A stretch of DNA of 64,000 bases from Acidovorax sp. Leaf78 (GTDB taxonomy: Bacteria > Pseudomonadota > Gammaproteobacteria > Burkholderiales > Burkholderiaceae_C), in contig NZ_LMLZ01000020.1 of NCBI RefSeq assembly GCF_001422735.1, forward strand, positions 541,433 to 605,432. The letters are read 5' to 3'. Shown here in pieces: positions 10,950 to 19,694 of the stretch. The translations under genes were made by a program, and so were the position numbers. The notes beneath the pieces are model-generated. The model saw only the letters and a program-made list of their open reading frames with translations, was not told where the DNA came from and did not search any database. How positions within the stretch are numbered: position 1 is the stretch's first letter; each line of letters starts with the position of its first letter.

Positions 10950-11963
10950 ATGGGTTTCGTACCGTTGATCGACGTCAGCCGCGGCGGCTTGACCGAGTGC
11001 CAGCACTGGGGTGCCGTGGCGGTGGCCAACCGCGATGGCCGGGTGCTGGCGCAGGTGGGAGATCCGTACACCGTCACCTTCACCCGCTCCACCATCAAAG
11101 CCTTCCAGGCGCTGCCGTTCATGCAGGCAGGCGGCGCCGCCGCACTGGGCTGGGGCCAGGGCGAGCTGGCGCTGCTGTGCGCCAGCCACAATGGCGAACC
11201 GATGCACGTGCAGCAGGCCGAGCGCATGCTGGCCAGCGTGGGCAAGGACTACCACGCACTGCAGTGCGGCTGCCACCGGCCGCTGTTCGCAGAGCTGGGG
11301 CTGGGCACGCTGCCCGCAGGCTTCGTGCCCGACGAGCGCCACAACAACTGCAGCGGCAAGCACGCGGGTTTTGTGGCGCACTGCGTGCACCAAGGCTTGC
11401 CGCTACAGGGGCACCTGGACCCGGCGCACCCGCTGCAGGTAGCTATTCGCGACCATGTGGGGCAGGCTGTGGGCCTGGCGCCCGACCAAATGCCCATGGG
11501 CATAGACGGCTGCTCGGCGCCCAACTACGCCATGCCGCTGGCCCACCTGGCGCGGGGCTATGCGCGGCTGGCAGGCGGCGCGCCGGACACTGACCTGCAC
11601 GGCAGCCTGATTACGCTCGCCGACGCGATGGTCGCGCGGCCAGAGCTGGGCTCTGGCACCGGGCGGCACGACCTGCAGTTCATGCAGGTGGGGCAGGGCG
11701 ACTGGGTGTCCAAGACCGGCGCTGACGGCGTGCAGGTGGCGGGCAGCCGCAGCCGCGGCGAGGCCTTTGCGCTCAAGGTCATGGACGGAAACATGGTGGC
11801 GCAGGTGGCGGCTGCCGTGGAGGTGATGGACCAGCTCGGCTGGCTGGATGCCAGTCAGCGCGAGGCACTGGCCCCGCGCCGGTCCGCACGCATCTTCAAT
11901 GCCAAGGGGCTGCCGGTGGGCGAGCGGCGTGCGGTGTTCAAGCTGGAGCCTGCCAGCGCCTGA
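10950..11963 (+). CDS. L-asparaginase, Asparaginase_II (Rhizobium etli AnsA) type
   Basis: 337 residues, hydrolysing asparagine to aspartate and ammonia. It belongs to the Asparaginase_II family, distinct from E. coli AnsA/AnsB. The tandem Ser-Lys catalytic motif appears as RSTIK (S47, K50). The family zinc site is visible as HNNCSGKHAG (C134, K137) and GIDGCSAPN (C188), each one position from the ligands reported for the R. etli enzyme. The ATG follows a GGAAGAA site by a few bases. It lies directly behind the amidase gene, so both may release nitrogen from amides. Confidence 0.88.
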   Translation: MGFVPLIDVSRGGLTECQHWGAVAVANRDGRVLAQVGDPYTVTFTRSTIKAFQALPFMQAGGAAALGWGQGELALLCASHNGEPMHVQQAERMLASVGKDYHALQCGCHRPLFAELGLGTLPAGFVPDERHNNCSGKHAGFVAHCVHQGLPLQGHLDPAHPLQVAIRDHVGQAVGLAPDQMPMGIDGCSAPNYAMPLAHLARGYARLAGGAPDTDLHGSLITLADAMVARPELGSGTGRHDLQFMQVGQGDWVSKTGADGVQVAGSRSRGEAFALKVMDGNMVAQVAAAVEVMDQLGWLDASQREALAPRRSARIFNAKGLPVGERRAVFKLEPASA

Positions 11964-12043
11964 GCCGGGTGTTTGACAGTGGTTCTGCCGGGGCTGTCGT
12001 GCGGGCCACTGCGCTGCGCGCGCCGGAATTTGATTGAAAAATG

Positions 12044-12092
12044 CCGCTACCGATTGACTAGTAAGCGCTAGCAGCTACAAAAATGGTAGCAA
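12044..12092 (+). repeat. Short palindromic intergenic repeat, family R, copy 1
   Basis: GCCGCTACCGATTG, spacer, then AAGCGCTAGCAGCTA and a CAAAAATGGTAGC tail. It shares its layout with four other copies in the window (near 23945, 26652, 34793 and 51515). Part of it forms the last codons of the L,D-transpeptidase gene. Confidence 0.7.
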
Positions 12093-12708
12093 ACGGCTCC
12101 GTGTCGGGCAGCACATAGATCACGCCCCGCGACTGGCCGAACAGCGGTGCGATGAACTGGTTGTAGAACGCCTCGGGCGCATTCACGCAGCCGTAGCTGA
12201 TGCGCTTGTCCTGCGCACCCTGGCTGGCCAGGCGCTGGTGGCGGCGCTCGGCGGCGCTCACGCTGCGCACCCGGTGCAGCGACACGGCGGCGTCGTAGTC
12301 GATCCAGACGATGTCGTCGCCCTTCAAATTGCGCCCGGGCTCGGTGACGAAGCGCCCAGCGGGCGTGGTGCGCTCTTCGGGGCGGATCTGCGACAGCGGG
12401 CGCTGGCCGATGTCCGGCGCCGACCGGTCGCCGAGCGCCGCGCCCAGCAGCACCGGCGAGCTGCCCAGCCACTGCCCCTGTGCCGAAAACACATGGATGC
12501 GCGCGGCAGGCTTGTCGATCACGGCAAACGGCAGGCCCTGGTGGTCGGCCGTGTCGGTGGCCCAGCGCACCAGCCGGCGCGCCGTGGCCGAGGCATCATG
12601 CGGCAATGGGGCGGCTGCCGCGGGCACGGCTGCCAGCACACCACCAGCCGCCAGGGCATTCAGAGCAAAACGGCGGTTCACAGTCACAAAAAACATGTCT
12701 TCATCCAA
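12058..12708 (-). CDS. L,D-transpeptidase (YkuD-type)
   Basis: A 216-residue exported protein. An RRFALNALAAGG segment (residues 12-23) opens a Tat-like or Sec signal peptide ending in an Ala run. The catalytic motif ISYGCVNAP holds the nucleophile C174, with a likely partner H145 in VSLHRV. Such enzymes form 3-3 crosslinks in peptidoglycan or attach proteins to it; some short Burkholderiales members are annotated only as YkuD-domain proteins. The start is uncertain between MDEDM and the internal ATG five codons on. The last few codons lie inside a short repeat, so the extreme C terminus may not be native. Confidence 0.8.
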   Translation of the reverse strand: MDEDMFFVTVNRRFALNALAAGGVLAAVPAAAAPLPHDASATARRLVRWATDTADHQGLPFAVIDKPAARIHVFSAQGQWLGSSPVLLGAALGDRSAPDIGQRPLSQIRPEERTTPAGRFVTEPGRNLKGDDIVWIDYDAAVSLHRVRSVSAAERRHQRLASQGAQDKRISYGCVNAPEAFYNQFIAPLFGQSRGVIYVLPDTEPFATIFVAASAY

Positions 12709-12732
12709 AAAGCGTGCTCACACGCACAACCG

Positions 12733-12840
12733 CCGAAACTGGCGCGCACCCGGCCAGTGCACCCGTGGATCTGGCTTCGCCAGTCCACCGGGTGCGTCCC
12801 CCTCTGGGGGAAGGCGCCGCCAGGCGACTCAGGGGGGCTT
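12733..12840 (+). repeat. ~105-bp GC-rich intergenic repeat, family G, copy a
   Basis: The core reads CCAGTGCACCCGTGGATCTG, then a CTTCGCCAG ... CACCGGGTGCGTCCCCCT segment, a variable GC arm and GACTCAGGGGGGCT. Related copies lie at 13735, 32825, 41854, 43593 and 46522. It can fold into hairpins through GTGCACCCG / CGGGTGC and CCCCCT / GGGGG pairs. Confidence 0.8.
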
Positions 12841-12911
12841 TCTATCCACTGCAATGCCCTCAATAATGCCTGCACCTGTGACTCTTGCGAAGCTTTGTGC
12901 TTCGGCCCAAC

Positions 12912-13643
12912 ATGTTTGACCGTCTCCGCAAAGCATTCAGCGCCACTGGCAGCTCCTCGGGCGCCCCCGGCCGGCCTGTGACCAACCGAGATGTGTCCCG
13001 CTGGGCGGCGGACCAGCGCCTGCCCATCGTCGCCCACGCCACCGACGGGCATTTCGACCTGGGCGGCGACATCCACGGCCACCCCTGGCGGCTCGAGTGC
13101 AGCACGCCCACGCGCGACTACGTGCAAGGCCTGGAGCTGCGCGGCCGCGCCGACGTGGGCGCCGACCCTGACGCCGCGGTGATGGTGATCAACCGCCCCC
13201 TGCAGGAGGTGCTGGAGCGCACCGCCTACGACGAGATCACCGACACCCTGCAGACGGCCATCAGCACCAGCCTGCCCGAAGAAATGCGATGGCTGTCGAT
13301 GTACGAGGAAGTGACCTGGCCCGGCCTGCCCGCGTCGTTCCGCGACCATTTCACCGTGGTCGCCGAGCGCATCGAGCAGGCCCAGCGCTGGATCCACGCG
13401 CCCGTGGTCTCGCAGCTGCTCAACGCGGTGGAAGGCGAGGGCGGCGCCGAACGCGCCAAATCCCCCATGGTGCTGATGCTCGCGCGCGGCAAGGTCTACC
13501 TGCGCCTGGAACACACCCAGCGCAGCCTGGCCGAGATCGCGCACGCCAAGCAACTCCTGCTGGTGGCCGGCCAGGCCGCGCTGCAAAACCTGCCCCCCAT
13601 GTCGGTGGCGGGGCCGGATGACGAGGCGGGGTTCGGCCGCTGA
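12912..13643 (+). CDS. Hypothetical protein flanked by two family-G repeats
   Basis: 243 residues starting MFDRLRKAFSATGSS. ATG at 12912 is chosen over upstream alternatives because the preceding codons look non-native. After a Ser/Gly-rich linker there is a compact, apparently soluble alpha/beta region (WRLECSTPTRDYVQGLELRG) and helical C-terminal half. No signal peptide, membrane helix or catalytic motif is recognised. It is bracketed by same-orientation repeats (12733-12840 and 13735-13857) and followed by a strong terminator. Confidence 0.7.
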   Translation: MFDRLRKAFSATGSSSGAPGRPVTNRDVSRWAADQRLPIVAHATDGHFDLGGDIHGHPWRLECSTPTRDYVQGLELRGRADVGADPDAAVMVINRPLQEVLERTAYDEITDTLQTAISTSLPEEMRWLSMYEEVTWPGLPASFRDHFTVVAERIEQAQRWIHAPVVSQLLNAVEGEGGAERAKSPMVLMLARGKVYLRLEHTQRSLAEIAHAKQLLLVAGQAALQNLPPMSVAGPDDEAGFGR

Positions 13644-13687
13644 CATCGCACACGCGCTTCAAAACCGAAACGGAAACGGAAACAAAA

Positions 13688-13713
13688 ACGGGGCCTATGG
13701 CCCCGTGTTTTTT
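13688..13713 (+). terminator. Rho-independent terminator
   Basis: Perfect 8-bp stem ACGGGGCC / GGCCCCGT with a 3-base TAT loop and a GTTTTTT tail, 45 bp past the stop of the hypothetical gene at 12912. The run of A before the stem suggests it can also work on the minus strand, where the acyl-CoA dehydrogenase gene ends. Confidence 0.85.
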
Positions 13714-13734
13714 GGTGCGACACGCCCCCGCCCT

Positions 13735-13857
13735 CCGAAACTGCCACGCCCCCGGCCAGTGCACTCGTGGAACTGGCTTCGCCAGGCCACCGGGTGCGTC
13801 CCCCTCCCGCGCGCAGCGCGAGAGAGGGGGAAAACGCGAAGCGGCTCAGGGGGTGCT
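13735..13857 (+). repeat. Family G intergenic repeat, copy b
   Basis: Same core as copy a (CCAGTGCACTCGTGGAACTG, CACCGGGTGCGTCCCCCTC) with a longer GC hairpin arm (CCGCGCGCAGCGCGAGAGAG). It abuts the stop of the acyl-CoA dehydrogenase gene. Confidence 0.8.
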
Positions 13858-13860
13858 TAC

Positions 13861-15135
13861 TTAACTTCCGCGAGTGATCGGCACACCCGCATCGCGGCCA
13901 TAGGCGCCGTACTTGCCCAGCTCCCACTTGGCGATCGCGTTGCGGTGCACCTCGTCCGGGCCGTCGGCAAAACGCAGCGTGCGTGCACCGGCGTAGGCGT
14001 ATGCCAGCGGGAAGTCGTCGCTCATGCCGCCGCCGCCGTGCACCTGCATGGCCCAGTCGATGACCTGGCAGGCCATGCTCGGGGCCACCACCTTGATCAT
14101 CGCGATCTCGGTCTTGGCGACCTTGTTGCCGGCCACGTCCATCAGCCAGGCGGCCTTCAGCGTCAGCAGGCGGGCCATGTCGATCTTGCAGCGGGCTTCG
14201 GCAATGCGTTCCTGCGTCACGGTCTGCTGCGCCACGGTCTTGCCGAAGGCCACGCGCGACGAGGCGCGCCTGCACATCAGCTCCAGCGCGCGCTCGGCCA
14301 GGCCGATGAGGCGCATGCAGTGGTGAATGCGCCCGGGGCCCAGGCGCCCTTGTGCGATCTCGAAGCCGCGGCCTTCGCCCAGCAGAATGTTGGAGACCGG
14401 CACGCGCACGTTCTCGAAGGTCATCTCCACGTGGCCGTGCGGCGCGTCGTCGTAGCCGAACACGTTCAGCGGTCGGATGATGGTGATGCCCTTGGCATCG
14501 GCGGGCACCAGCACCATGCTCTGCTGCGAGTGGCGCGGCGCTTCGGGGTCGGTCTTGCCCATGGTGATGAACACCGCGCAGCGCGGGTCGGCCGCGCCGG
14601 AAATCCACCACTTGCGGCCGTTGATCACGTACTCGTCGCCGTCGCGGTCGATGCGGGTTTCGATGTTGGTCGCGTCGCTCGAGGCCACGTCGGGCTCGGT
14701 CATCGCGAAGGCCGAGCGGATCTTGCCTTCCAGCAGGGGCTTGAGCCAGCGGGCCTTGTTGGCCTCGTCGCCGTAGCGGGCGATGGTCTCCATGTTGCCG
14801 GTGTCGGGCGCGGAGCAGTTGAACACCTCGCTCGCCCATGGCACGCGGCCCATGATCTCGGCCAGGGGCGCGTATTCCTGGTTGGTCAGGCCCGCACCGT
14901 CGTAGCCCGAGGCTGCGGCGCTGTCCACCGGCAGGAACAGGTTCCACAGACCGGCAGCCTGGGCCTTGGGCTTCAAGTTCTCGATGGTGGACAGGGCCGT
15001 CCACCGCTTGCCGGCCGCGGTGTTGGCGATCAGCTCGTTCTTGTACGCCACCTCGTTCGGATAGATGTGGTCATCCATGAACTGGAGCAGCCTGGACTGC
15101 AGTTCCTTGGTTTTGGGCGAGTAGTCAAAGTCCAT
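13861..15135 (-). CDS. Acyl-CoA dehydrogenase, ACAD10/11-like
   Basis: A 424-residue flavoprotein. The middle domain carries [18 protein letters not shown] and [12 protein letters not shown], typical of FAD-dependent acyl-CoA dehydrogenases. The C terminus has the ADGPDEVH signature (about D394-H397) common to the FadE/ACAD11 branch. It ends a minus-strand cluster and follows an APH-type kinase gene by 91 bp. In animals these two activities are one protein (ACAD10/11), and in Pseudomonas putida the related LvaA and LvaC act on phosphorylated 4-hydroxyacyl-CoA, so the natural substrate may be a 4-phospho-acyl-CoA rather than a plain fatty acyl-CoA. That step is inference. Confidence 0.9.
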   Translation of the reverse strand: MDFDYSPKTKELQSRLLQFMDDHIYPNEVAYKNELIANTAAGKRWTALSTIENLKPKAQAAGLWNLFLPVDSAAASGYDGAGLTNQEYAPLAEIMGRVPWASEVFNCSAPDTGNMETIARYGDEANKARWLKPLLEGKIRSAFAMTEPDVASSDATNIETRIDRDGDEYVINGRKWWISGAADPRCAVFITMGKTDPEAPRHSQQSMVLVPADAKGITIIRPLNVFGYDDAPHGHVEMTFENVRVPVSNILLGEGRGFEIAQGRLGPGRIHHCMRLIGLAERALELMCRRASSRVAFGKTVAQQTVTQERIAEARCKIDMARLLTLKAAWLMDVAGNKVAKTEIAMIKVVAPSMACQVIDWAMQVHGGGGMSDDFPLAYAYAGARTLRFADGPDEVHRNAIAKWELGKYGAYGRDAGVPITRGS

Positions 15136-15226
15136 GGGTGTCGTCTCCGTTGGTAATCGTGGGATCGTCAGGGCGGCGTCGGTGCCGCTCTATCGTGTGG
15201 GTTTCGGTGCAGCTGGGGTGTGGTCT

Positions 15227-16312
15227 TCATCCGCGCTGCGCGAACGACCAGGCCAGCTCGGCCATGGGCCGCGCCGTGTCGCCCGAGGCCTTGGCCTGCG
15301 CGCTCGATGCGGTGCCGGCCTCCACCCGCTTGGCAATGCCCTGCAGGATGGCCGCGATGCGGAACATGTTGTAGGCCAGGTAGAAGTTCCAGTCGGCGCG
15401 CAGTGCGTCGGGCGTGGCGATGCCGGTGCGCTCGCAATAGCGGCGGATGTAGCTGTCTTCGTCGGGGATGCCCAGGGCCGCCAGATCCTGCCCGGCGATG
15501 CCGCGGCCCATGGCGGCGGGGATGTGCCAGCTCATGCAGTGGTAGCTGAAGTCCGCCAGCGGATGGCCCAGCGTGGACAGCTCCCAGTCGAGCACCGCGA
15601 TCACGCGCGCCTCGGTGGGATGGAACATCAGGTTGTCGAGCCGGTAGTCGCCGTGCACGATGGAGACGTGCCCCTCGTCCCGCGCGCTGGCGGGCATGTG
15701 GGCGGGCAGCCATTCCATGAGCTTGTCCATCTCGGGGATGGGCTGCGTGACCGAGGCCACGTACTGCTTGCTCCAGCGGCCGATCTGGCGGTCGAAATAA
15801 TTGCCGGGCTTGCCATAGCCGGCCAGGCCCCGGTCGGCGAACTTCACGCTGTGCAGCGCAGAGATCACGCGGTTCATCTCGTCATAGATCGCGGCGCGCT
15901 CGGCAGGCTCCATGCCGGGCAGCGACTGGTCCCACAGCACGCGGCCCTGCATGCATTCCATGACGTAGAAAGCGCGGCCGATGACCGATTCGTCCTCGCA
16001 CAGCACGAACATGCGGGGCACGGGCACATCGGTGCCGTACAGCCCGCTCATCACCGCAAATTCACGCTCGATGGCGTGGGCCGAGGGCAGCAGCTTGGCC
16101 ACCGGGCCGGGCTTGGCGCGCATCACGTAGCTGGTGCCGGGCGTGATGAGCTTGTAGGTGGGGTTGGACTGCCCGCCCTTGAACATCTCCACCGTCAGGG
16201 GGCCGGCAAAGCCCTCCATGTGCTGTGCCAGCCAGGCCGTCAGCGTGTCGATGTCGAACGCGTGCTGGTCGGAGACGGGCCGGGTGCCCACGAAATGGTC
16301 GAAATTGCTCAT
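15227..16312 (-). CDS. APH-family phosphotransferase, ACAD10/11 kinase-like (LvaA-like)
   Basis: 361 residues from the ATG at 16312. The upstream frame could extend to 16360, but those 16 codons overlap the Crp-type gene and are unlike the family. The kinase fold is shown by the nucleotide loop GGQSNPTYKL (47-56), catalytic IVHGDYRLDN (H220-N227, base D222) and metal segment VLDWELSTLG (D242). This branch phosphorylates the 4-hydroxy group of hydroxyacyl-CoA in ACAD11/LvaA systems and is not an antibiotic resistance enzyme. Its partner dehydrogenase follows directly downstream. Confidence 0.87.
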   Translation of the reverse strand: MSNFDHFVGTRPVSDQHAFDIDTLTAWLAQHMEGFAGPLTVEMFKGGQSNPTYKLITPGTSYVMRAKPGPVAKLLPSAHAIEREFAVMSGLYGTDVPVPRMFVLCEDESVIGRAFYVMECMQGRVLWDQSLPGMEPAERAAIYDEMNRVISALHSVKFADRGLAGYGKPGNYFDRQIGRWSKQYVASVTQPIPEMDKLMEWLPAHMPASARDEGHVSIVHGDYRLDNLMFHPTEARVIAVLDWELSTLGHPLADFSYHCMSWHIPAAMGRGIAGQDLAALGIPDEDSYIRRYCERTGIATPDALRADWNFYLAYNMFRIAAILQGIAKRVEAGTASSAQAKASGDTARPMAELAWSFAQRG

Positions 16313-16340
16313 GGGTGGGCGAGGGGTGTGTTGTCGTTCT

Positions 16341-17060
16341 TCAGTTGTCGGTTTCGGCAATGCGCATCAGCGCATCCCGGTCGCGCACCACCAGGCCGCC
16401 CGGCTCGATGCGGATGGCATCCTCGCGCTCCATGGCCTTGAGCTCCTGGTTCACCCGCTGGCGCGACGCACCCAGCAGCTGCGCCAGTTCTTCCTGCGCC
16501 AGCTGCAGGCCGATGCGCATCTCGCTGCCGTCCGACAGGCTGGGCACGCCGTAGCTGCGCACCAGGTGCACCAGCTGCTTGGCCAGGCGCGAGCGCAGGG
16601 GCAGGGTGTTGAGGTCTTCCACCAGCCCGAACAGCTGCCGTATGCGCCGTGCATGCAGGCGCAGCATGGCTTCGTACAGCTCGGTGTGCGCCGCGAGGAT
16701 CTTCTTGAAGTCGGCCTTGGCCACGCACAGGATCGTGGTGTCCCCATGTGCATAGGCATCGTGCGTGCGCCGGTCCCCGTCGAAGATCGCCACGTCGCCG
16801 AACCAGATGCCCGGCTCCACATAGGTCAGCGTGATCTGCTTGCCTGATATGGAGGTGGAGCTCACCCGCACCGCACCGCGCGCGCAGGCAATCCACTCCT
16901 CGGGCGGGTCGCCGCGGGCGGCGATGAGGCCGCCGTCCTTGAAGCGTTTGACGTATGCACATCGCAGGATGTCGTGGCGTAGCGAAGGTGAAAGGGATGA
17001 AAACCAGCGACCTGAGTTGATCGCTTCACGTTCTTCGATAGTAAGAATCGGGTCGTCCAT
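16341..17060 (-). CDS. Crp/Fnr-family transcription regulator
   Basis: 239 residues. A cyclic-nucleotide-binding-type beta-roll spans about residues 25-145 and a winged helix-turn-helix occupies about 170-215 (LAQEELAQLLGASRQRVNQE recognition region). The N-terminal cysteines needed for an Fnr iron-sulfur cluster are absent, so it is closer to Crp or a small-molecule-responsive member. It lies between the enoyl-CoA hydratase gene and the kinase gene in the same direction and ends only 28 bp before the kinase start, so it may control this acyl-CoA cluster. The cyclase gene at 7364 could supply its ligand, but nothing in the sequence proves that. Confidence 0.88.
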   Translation of the reverse strand: MDDPILTIEEREAINSGRWFSSLSPSLRHDILRCAYVKRFKDGGLIAARGDPPEEWIACARGAVRVSSTSISGKQITLTYVEPGIWFGDVAIFDGDRRTHDAYAHGDTTILCVAKADFKKILAAHTELYEAMLRLHARRIRQLFGLVEDLNTLPLRSRLAKQLVHLVRSYGVPSLSDGSEMRIGLQLAQEELAQLLGASRQRVNQELKAMEREDAIRIEPGGLVVRDRDALMRIAETDN

Positions 17061-17158
17061 GGCCTGTCTTTTGCGTGACTAGAAACAGGACCATTGTCGC
17101 GTGAGGGACCTTCGCGCTGCGTCAGGGTTGTCACCTGCGCGTCTGCACGTGCGCGCAG

Positions 17159-17195
17159 AAAAAAACCCCTGGGTGCCGATGGGGCACGCAGGGGC
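17159..17195 (-). terminator. Rho-independent terminator after the enoyl-CoA hydratase gene
   Basis: On the minus strand: GCCCCTG, then GTGCC, a 5-base loop, GGCAC and CAGGGG, followed by seven U. It lies about 55 bp past the hydratase stop and would separate that gene from the Crp-type gene. Confidence 0.8.
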
Positions 17196-17248
17196 TTGTG
17201 GAGTGCTTGGCACGCGGCGCGGACACCGCCGCGGCGCAGGGCGCGCGG

Positions 17249-18028
17249 TCACTCGTATCGCGGCGCGCGCTTTTCCAAAAAGGCGGTGATGCCTTCGCCG
17301 CCGTTGAGGTGGTGCAGGTTCTTCACGAAGTGGTCGCGCTCGTGGCCCAGGTGCTGGGTCAGGCTGGCACCGGGCGCGTCGTTGAGCAGCTCCTTGATGC
17401 TGGCGAGCGCGTTGGGTGCCTTGCCATTGAGTTGCTCGGCCAGCGCCAGCGCCGCATCGAGCGCCGCCCCGGGCTCGGCCACATGGTTGACCACGCCCAG
17501 CGCGTGCAGGCGTTCGGCGCCGATGCGGTCGCCGCCCATCAGGATCTCGGTGGCCGCCTGCCGGGGCAGGGCCTGCGACAGGCTCCAGCTTGCACCTCCA
17601 TCGGGCGACAGCGCCACGTTGCTGTACGCCATCACGAACACCGCGTTGCGCGCCGACACGATGAAGTCGCAGGCCAGGGCCAGCGAAAAGCCCGCACCGG
17701 CCGCCGCGCCCTCAACCGCTGCGATCACGGGCTTGGGGTAGGTGCGGATGGTCTCGATCCAGTTGTGCAGGCCTTCGATGCTCTGGGCCTGTACCTCGGG
17801 TGGCTGCTGGCGGTTGGCCAGCAGGCGCTGCAGGTTGCCGCCGGAGCAGAACATGCCGTCCGAGCCGGTGATGATCACGCTGCGGATGTCGGCGCTGCCT
17901 TCGGCCACGCTCAGCGCCTCGATGCCCGCCGCGTACATCGACGGGTCGATGGCGTTGCGCCGTTCGGGATTGCTGAGGGTCAGGATCAGGGTCTGGCCCT
18001 GGCTGGTGCTCTTGAGTTCTGCGGGCAT
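17249..18028 (-). CDS. Enoyl-CoA hydratase/isomerase, PaaG-like
   Basis: 259 residues, crotonase fold. The oxyanion-hole segment is GMFCSGGNL and the second loop is AAVEGAAAGAGFSLALACDF. In the active-site helix, the usual hydratase glutamate is replaced by aspartate in ALSPDGGASWSL, as in PaaG-type isomerases (ring 1,2-epoxyphenylacetyl-CoA isomerase and double-bond isomerases). It may therefore shift a double bond rather than hydrate one. Located 73 bp downstream of a PaaH-like 3-hydroxyacyl-CoA dehydrogenase gene; no other paa genes are nearby. Confidence 0.87.
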   Translation of the reverse strand: MPAELKSTSQGQTLILTLSNPERRNAIDPSMYAAGIEALSVAEGSADIRSVIITGSDGMFCSGGNLQRLLANRQQPPEVQAQSIEGLHNWIETIRTYPKPVIAAVEGAAAGAGFSLALACDFIVSARNAVFVMAYSNVALSPDGGASWSLSQALPRQAATEILMGGDRIGAERLHALGVVNHVAEPGAALDAALALAEQLNGKAPNALASIKELLNDAPGASLTQHLGHERDHFVKNLHHLNGGEGITAFLEKRAPRYE

Positions 18029-18101
18029 GTGCGTGACCTGGTGGACAGTGGGGGCGGTGGCTGTAACGACTGCTGAGGCATCCGGTCAGAACCGGAGTGC
18101 C

Positions 18102-19622
18102 TCATTCCTCTACGTGCGTGAGGCTCAGGCCGATGGCGCCGCGCCGGCGCAGCCAGGGGCTGGGGCGGTAGCGGGTGTCGCCGTACACCGTTTGCATGTT
18201 GAACAGCACCTCGAGGATGTTGGTCGGGCCCCAGCGGTCGCCCATGGCCAGCGGGCCCAGCGGGTAGCCCAGGCCCAGGGTCACGGCGGTTTCCAGGTCC
18301 TTGGGCGAGCAGATGCCCTGCTGGCAGATGTCGGCCGCGATGTTCACGATGGTGGCCACCACGCGCTGTGTGACAAAGCCGCCACTGTCGCGGATCACGC
18401 TCACGGCCTTGCCGTCGCGGGCGAACAGGGCGTGCGCCGCGTTGCGCATGTCGACGCGCGTGGCCGGGTTGGTGGCGAGCACGCGGCGCTTGGTGGCGGC
18501 GTCCTCCACCAGCATGTCGATGCCGATGGTGCGGGCCGGGTCCAGCCGCTCGACCACGGCGACGGTGGTCACGTCAAAGCCCAGCGGCGCGACCAGTGTG
18601 AGGGCGTGGGGCGAAGGCGACTGGCCGGTTTCGATGTTCGCGCCCAGATCCTTGAGCAACTGGTACAGCTCGGCACGCCGCGCGGCGCGGGGAGACACCC
18701 ACACGGGGGGCATGTCGGCCACTACGGGCACGGGGGGCTCGGCGGGCACCTGGGCCGCGCCGTCTGCGTACTTGTAGAACCCTTCGCCCACCTTCTTGCC
18801 GACCATGCCCCCGGCCAGGCGCTGCGCGGTGATCACGCTGGGCCGAAAGCGTGGCTCGTCGTAGTACTGGCGGTAGATGGATTCCATCACCGGGTGCGAC
18901 ACGTCCAGCGCCGTCAGGTCCATCAGCTCGAAGGGCCCGAGCTTGAAGCCCACCTGGTCGCGCAGGATGCGGTCGATGGTGGCGAAGTCGGTCACGCCTT
19001 CGCCCACGATGCGCAGCGCCTCGGTGCCAAAGCCGCGCCCGGCGTGGTTGACGATGAAGCCCGGCGTGTCCTGCGCCTGCACCGGGGTGTGGCCCATCTG
19101 CTTGGCATAGGCCGCAAGCGCGGTGCACACTGCCGCATCGGTCTTGAGCCCGGCGATCACCTCGACCACCTTCATGAGCGGCACGGGGTTGAAGAAATGA
19201 AAGCCCGCCAGGCGCTCGGGCCGCTGCAGGCCCGCGGCAATCGCGGTGACGGACAGCGAGGATGTGTTGGTGGCCAGCACCGCGTCGCTGCGCACCACGG
19301 CTTCGAGCTCGGCAAACAGCGTCTTCTTGACATCCAGGCGCTCCACGATGGCTTCGACCACCAGATCGCAGCCCGCCAGGTCGGCCACCGCCTGCACCGG
19401 GTGCAGCCGCGCGGCCAGGGCCGTGGCCTCGTCGGCCTCGATGCGGCCCTTGGCCACCAGCTTGGCCCACTGCTCCTGCAGCGCGGCCTGGGCCGCCTGG
19501 GCTGCGCCGGGGTTGGCGTCCAGCAGAAATACCTGGCTGCCGGCCTGCGCGGCGATCTGTGCAACGCCCCGACCCATGGCGCCGGTGCCTACGATTCCGA
19601 TGTTGGGAAACTGAATTTTCAT
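18102..19622 (-). CDS. 3-hydroxyacyl-CoA dehydrogenase, PaaH/PaaC type
   Basis: 506 residues from the ATG at 19622. The N-terminal Rossmann domain starts at once with IGIVGTGAMGRGVAQIAAQA, and the catalytic histidine is in GFHFFNPVPLMK. Two C-terminal dehydrogenase domains follow (about 190-290 and 400-500), the longer form known from PaaH. It oxidises 3-hydroxyacyl-CoA to 3-ketoacyl-CoA with NAD. First gene of a minus-strand run of five genes; the gap to the plus-strand FimV-like gene (72 bp) must hold both promoters. The longer reading frame upstream overlaps the opposite gene and is not used. Confidence 0.92.
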   Translation of the reverse strand: MKIQFPNIGIVGTGAMGRGVAQIAAQAGSQVFLLDANPGAAQAAQAALQEQWAKLVAKGRIEADEATALAARLHPVQAVADLAGCDLVVEAIVERLDVKKTLFAELEAVVRSDAVLATNTSSLSVTAIAAGLQRPERLAGFHFFNPVPLMKVVEVIAGLKTDAAVCTALAAYAKQMGHTPVQAQDTPGFIVNHAGRGFGTEALRIVGEGVTDFATIDRILRDQVGFKLGPFELMDLTALDVSHPVMESIYRQYYDEPRFRPSVITAQRLAGGMVGKKVGEGFYKYADGAAQVPAEPPVPVVADMPPVWVSPRAARRAELYQLLKDLGANIETGQSPSPHALTLVAPLGFDVTTVAVVERLDPARTIGIDMLVEDAATKRRVLATNPATRVDMRNAAHALFARDGKAVSVIRDSGGFVTQRVVATIVNIAADICQQGICSPKDLETAVTLGLGYPLGPLAMGDRWGPTNILEVLFNMQTVYGDTRYRPSPWLRRRGAIGLSLTHVEE

Positions 19623-19694
19623 AGCGCCATTATGGCTCTGGCGTTGAGCGGGACTTATGTGCAAGAATGGGCCGCACCATAAATAGAACTTATT

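Noticed and set aside
15227..16312. Aminoglycoside resistance call for the APH-type kinase
   Set aside because: Its neighbour is an acyl-CoA dehydrogenase and the sequence follows the ACAD10/11-LvaA kinase pattern.
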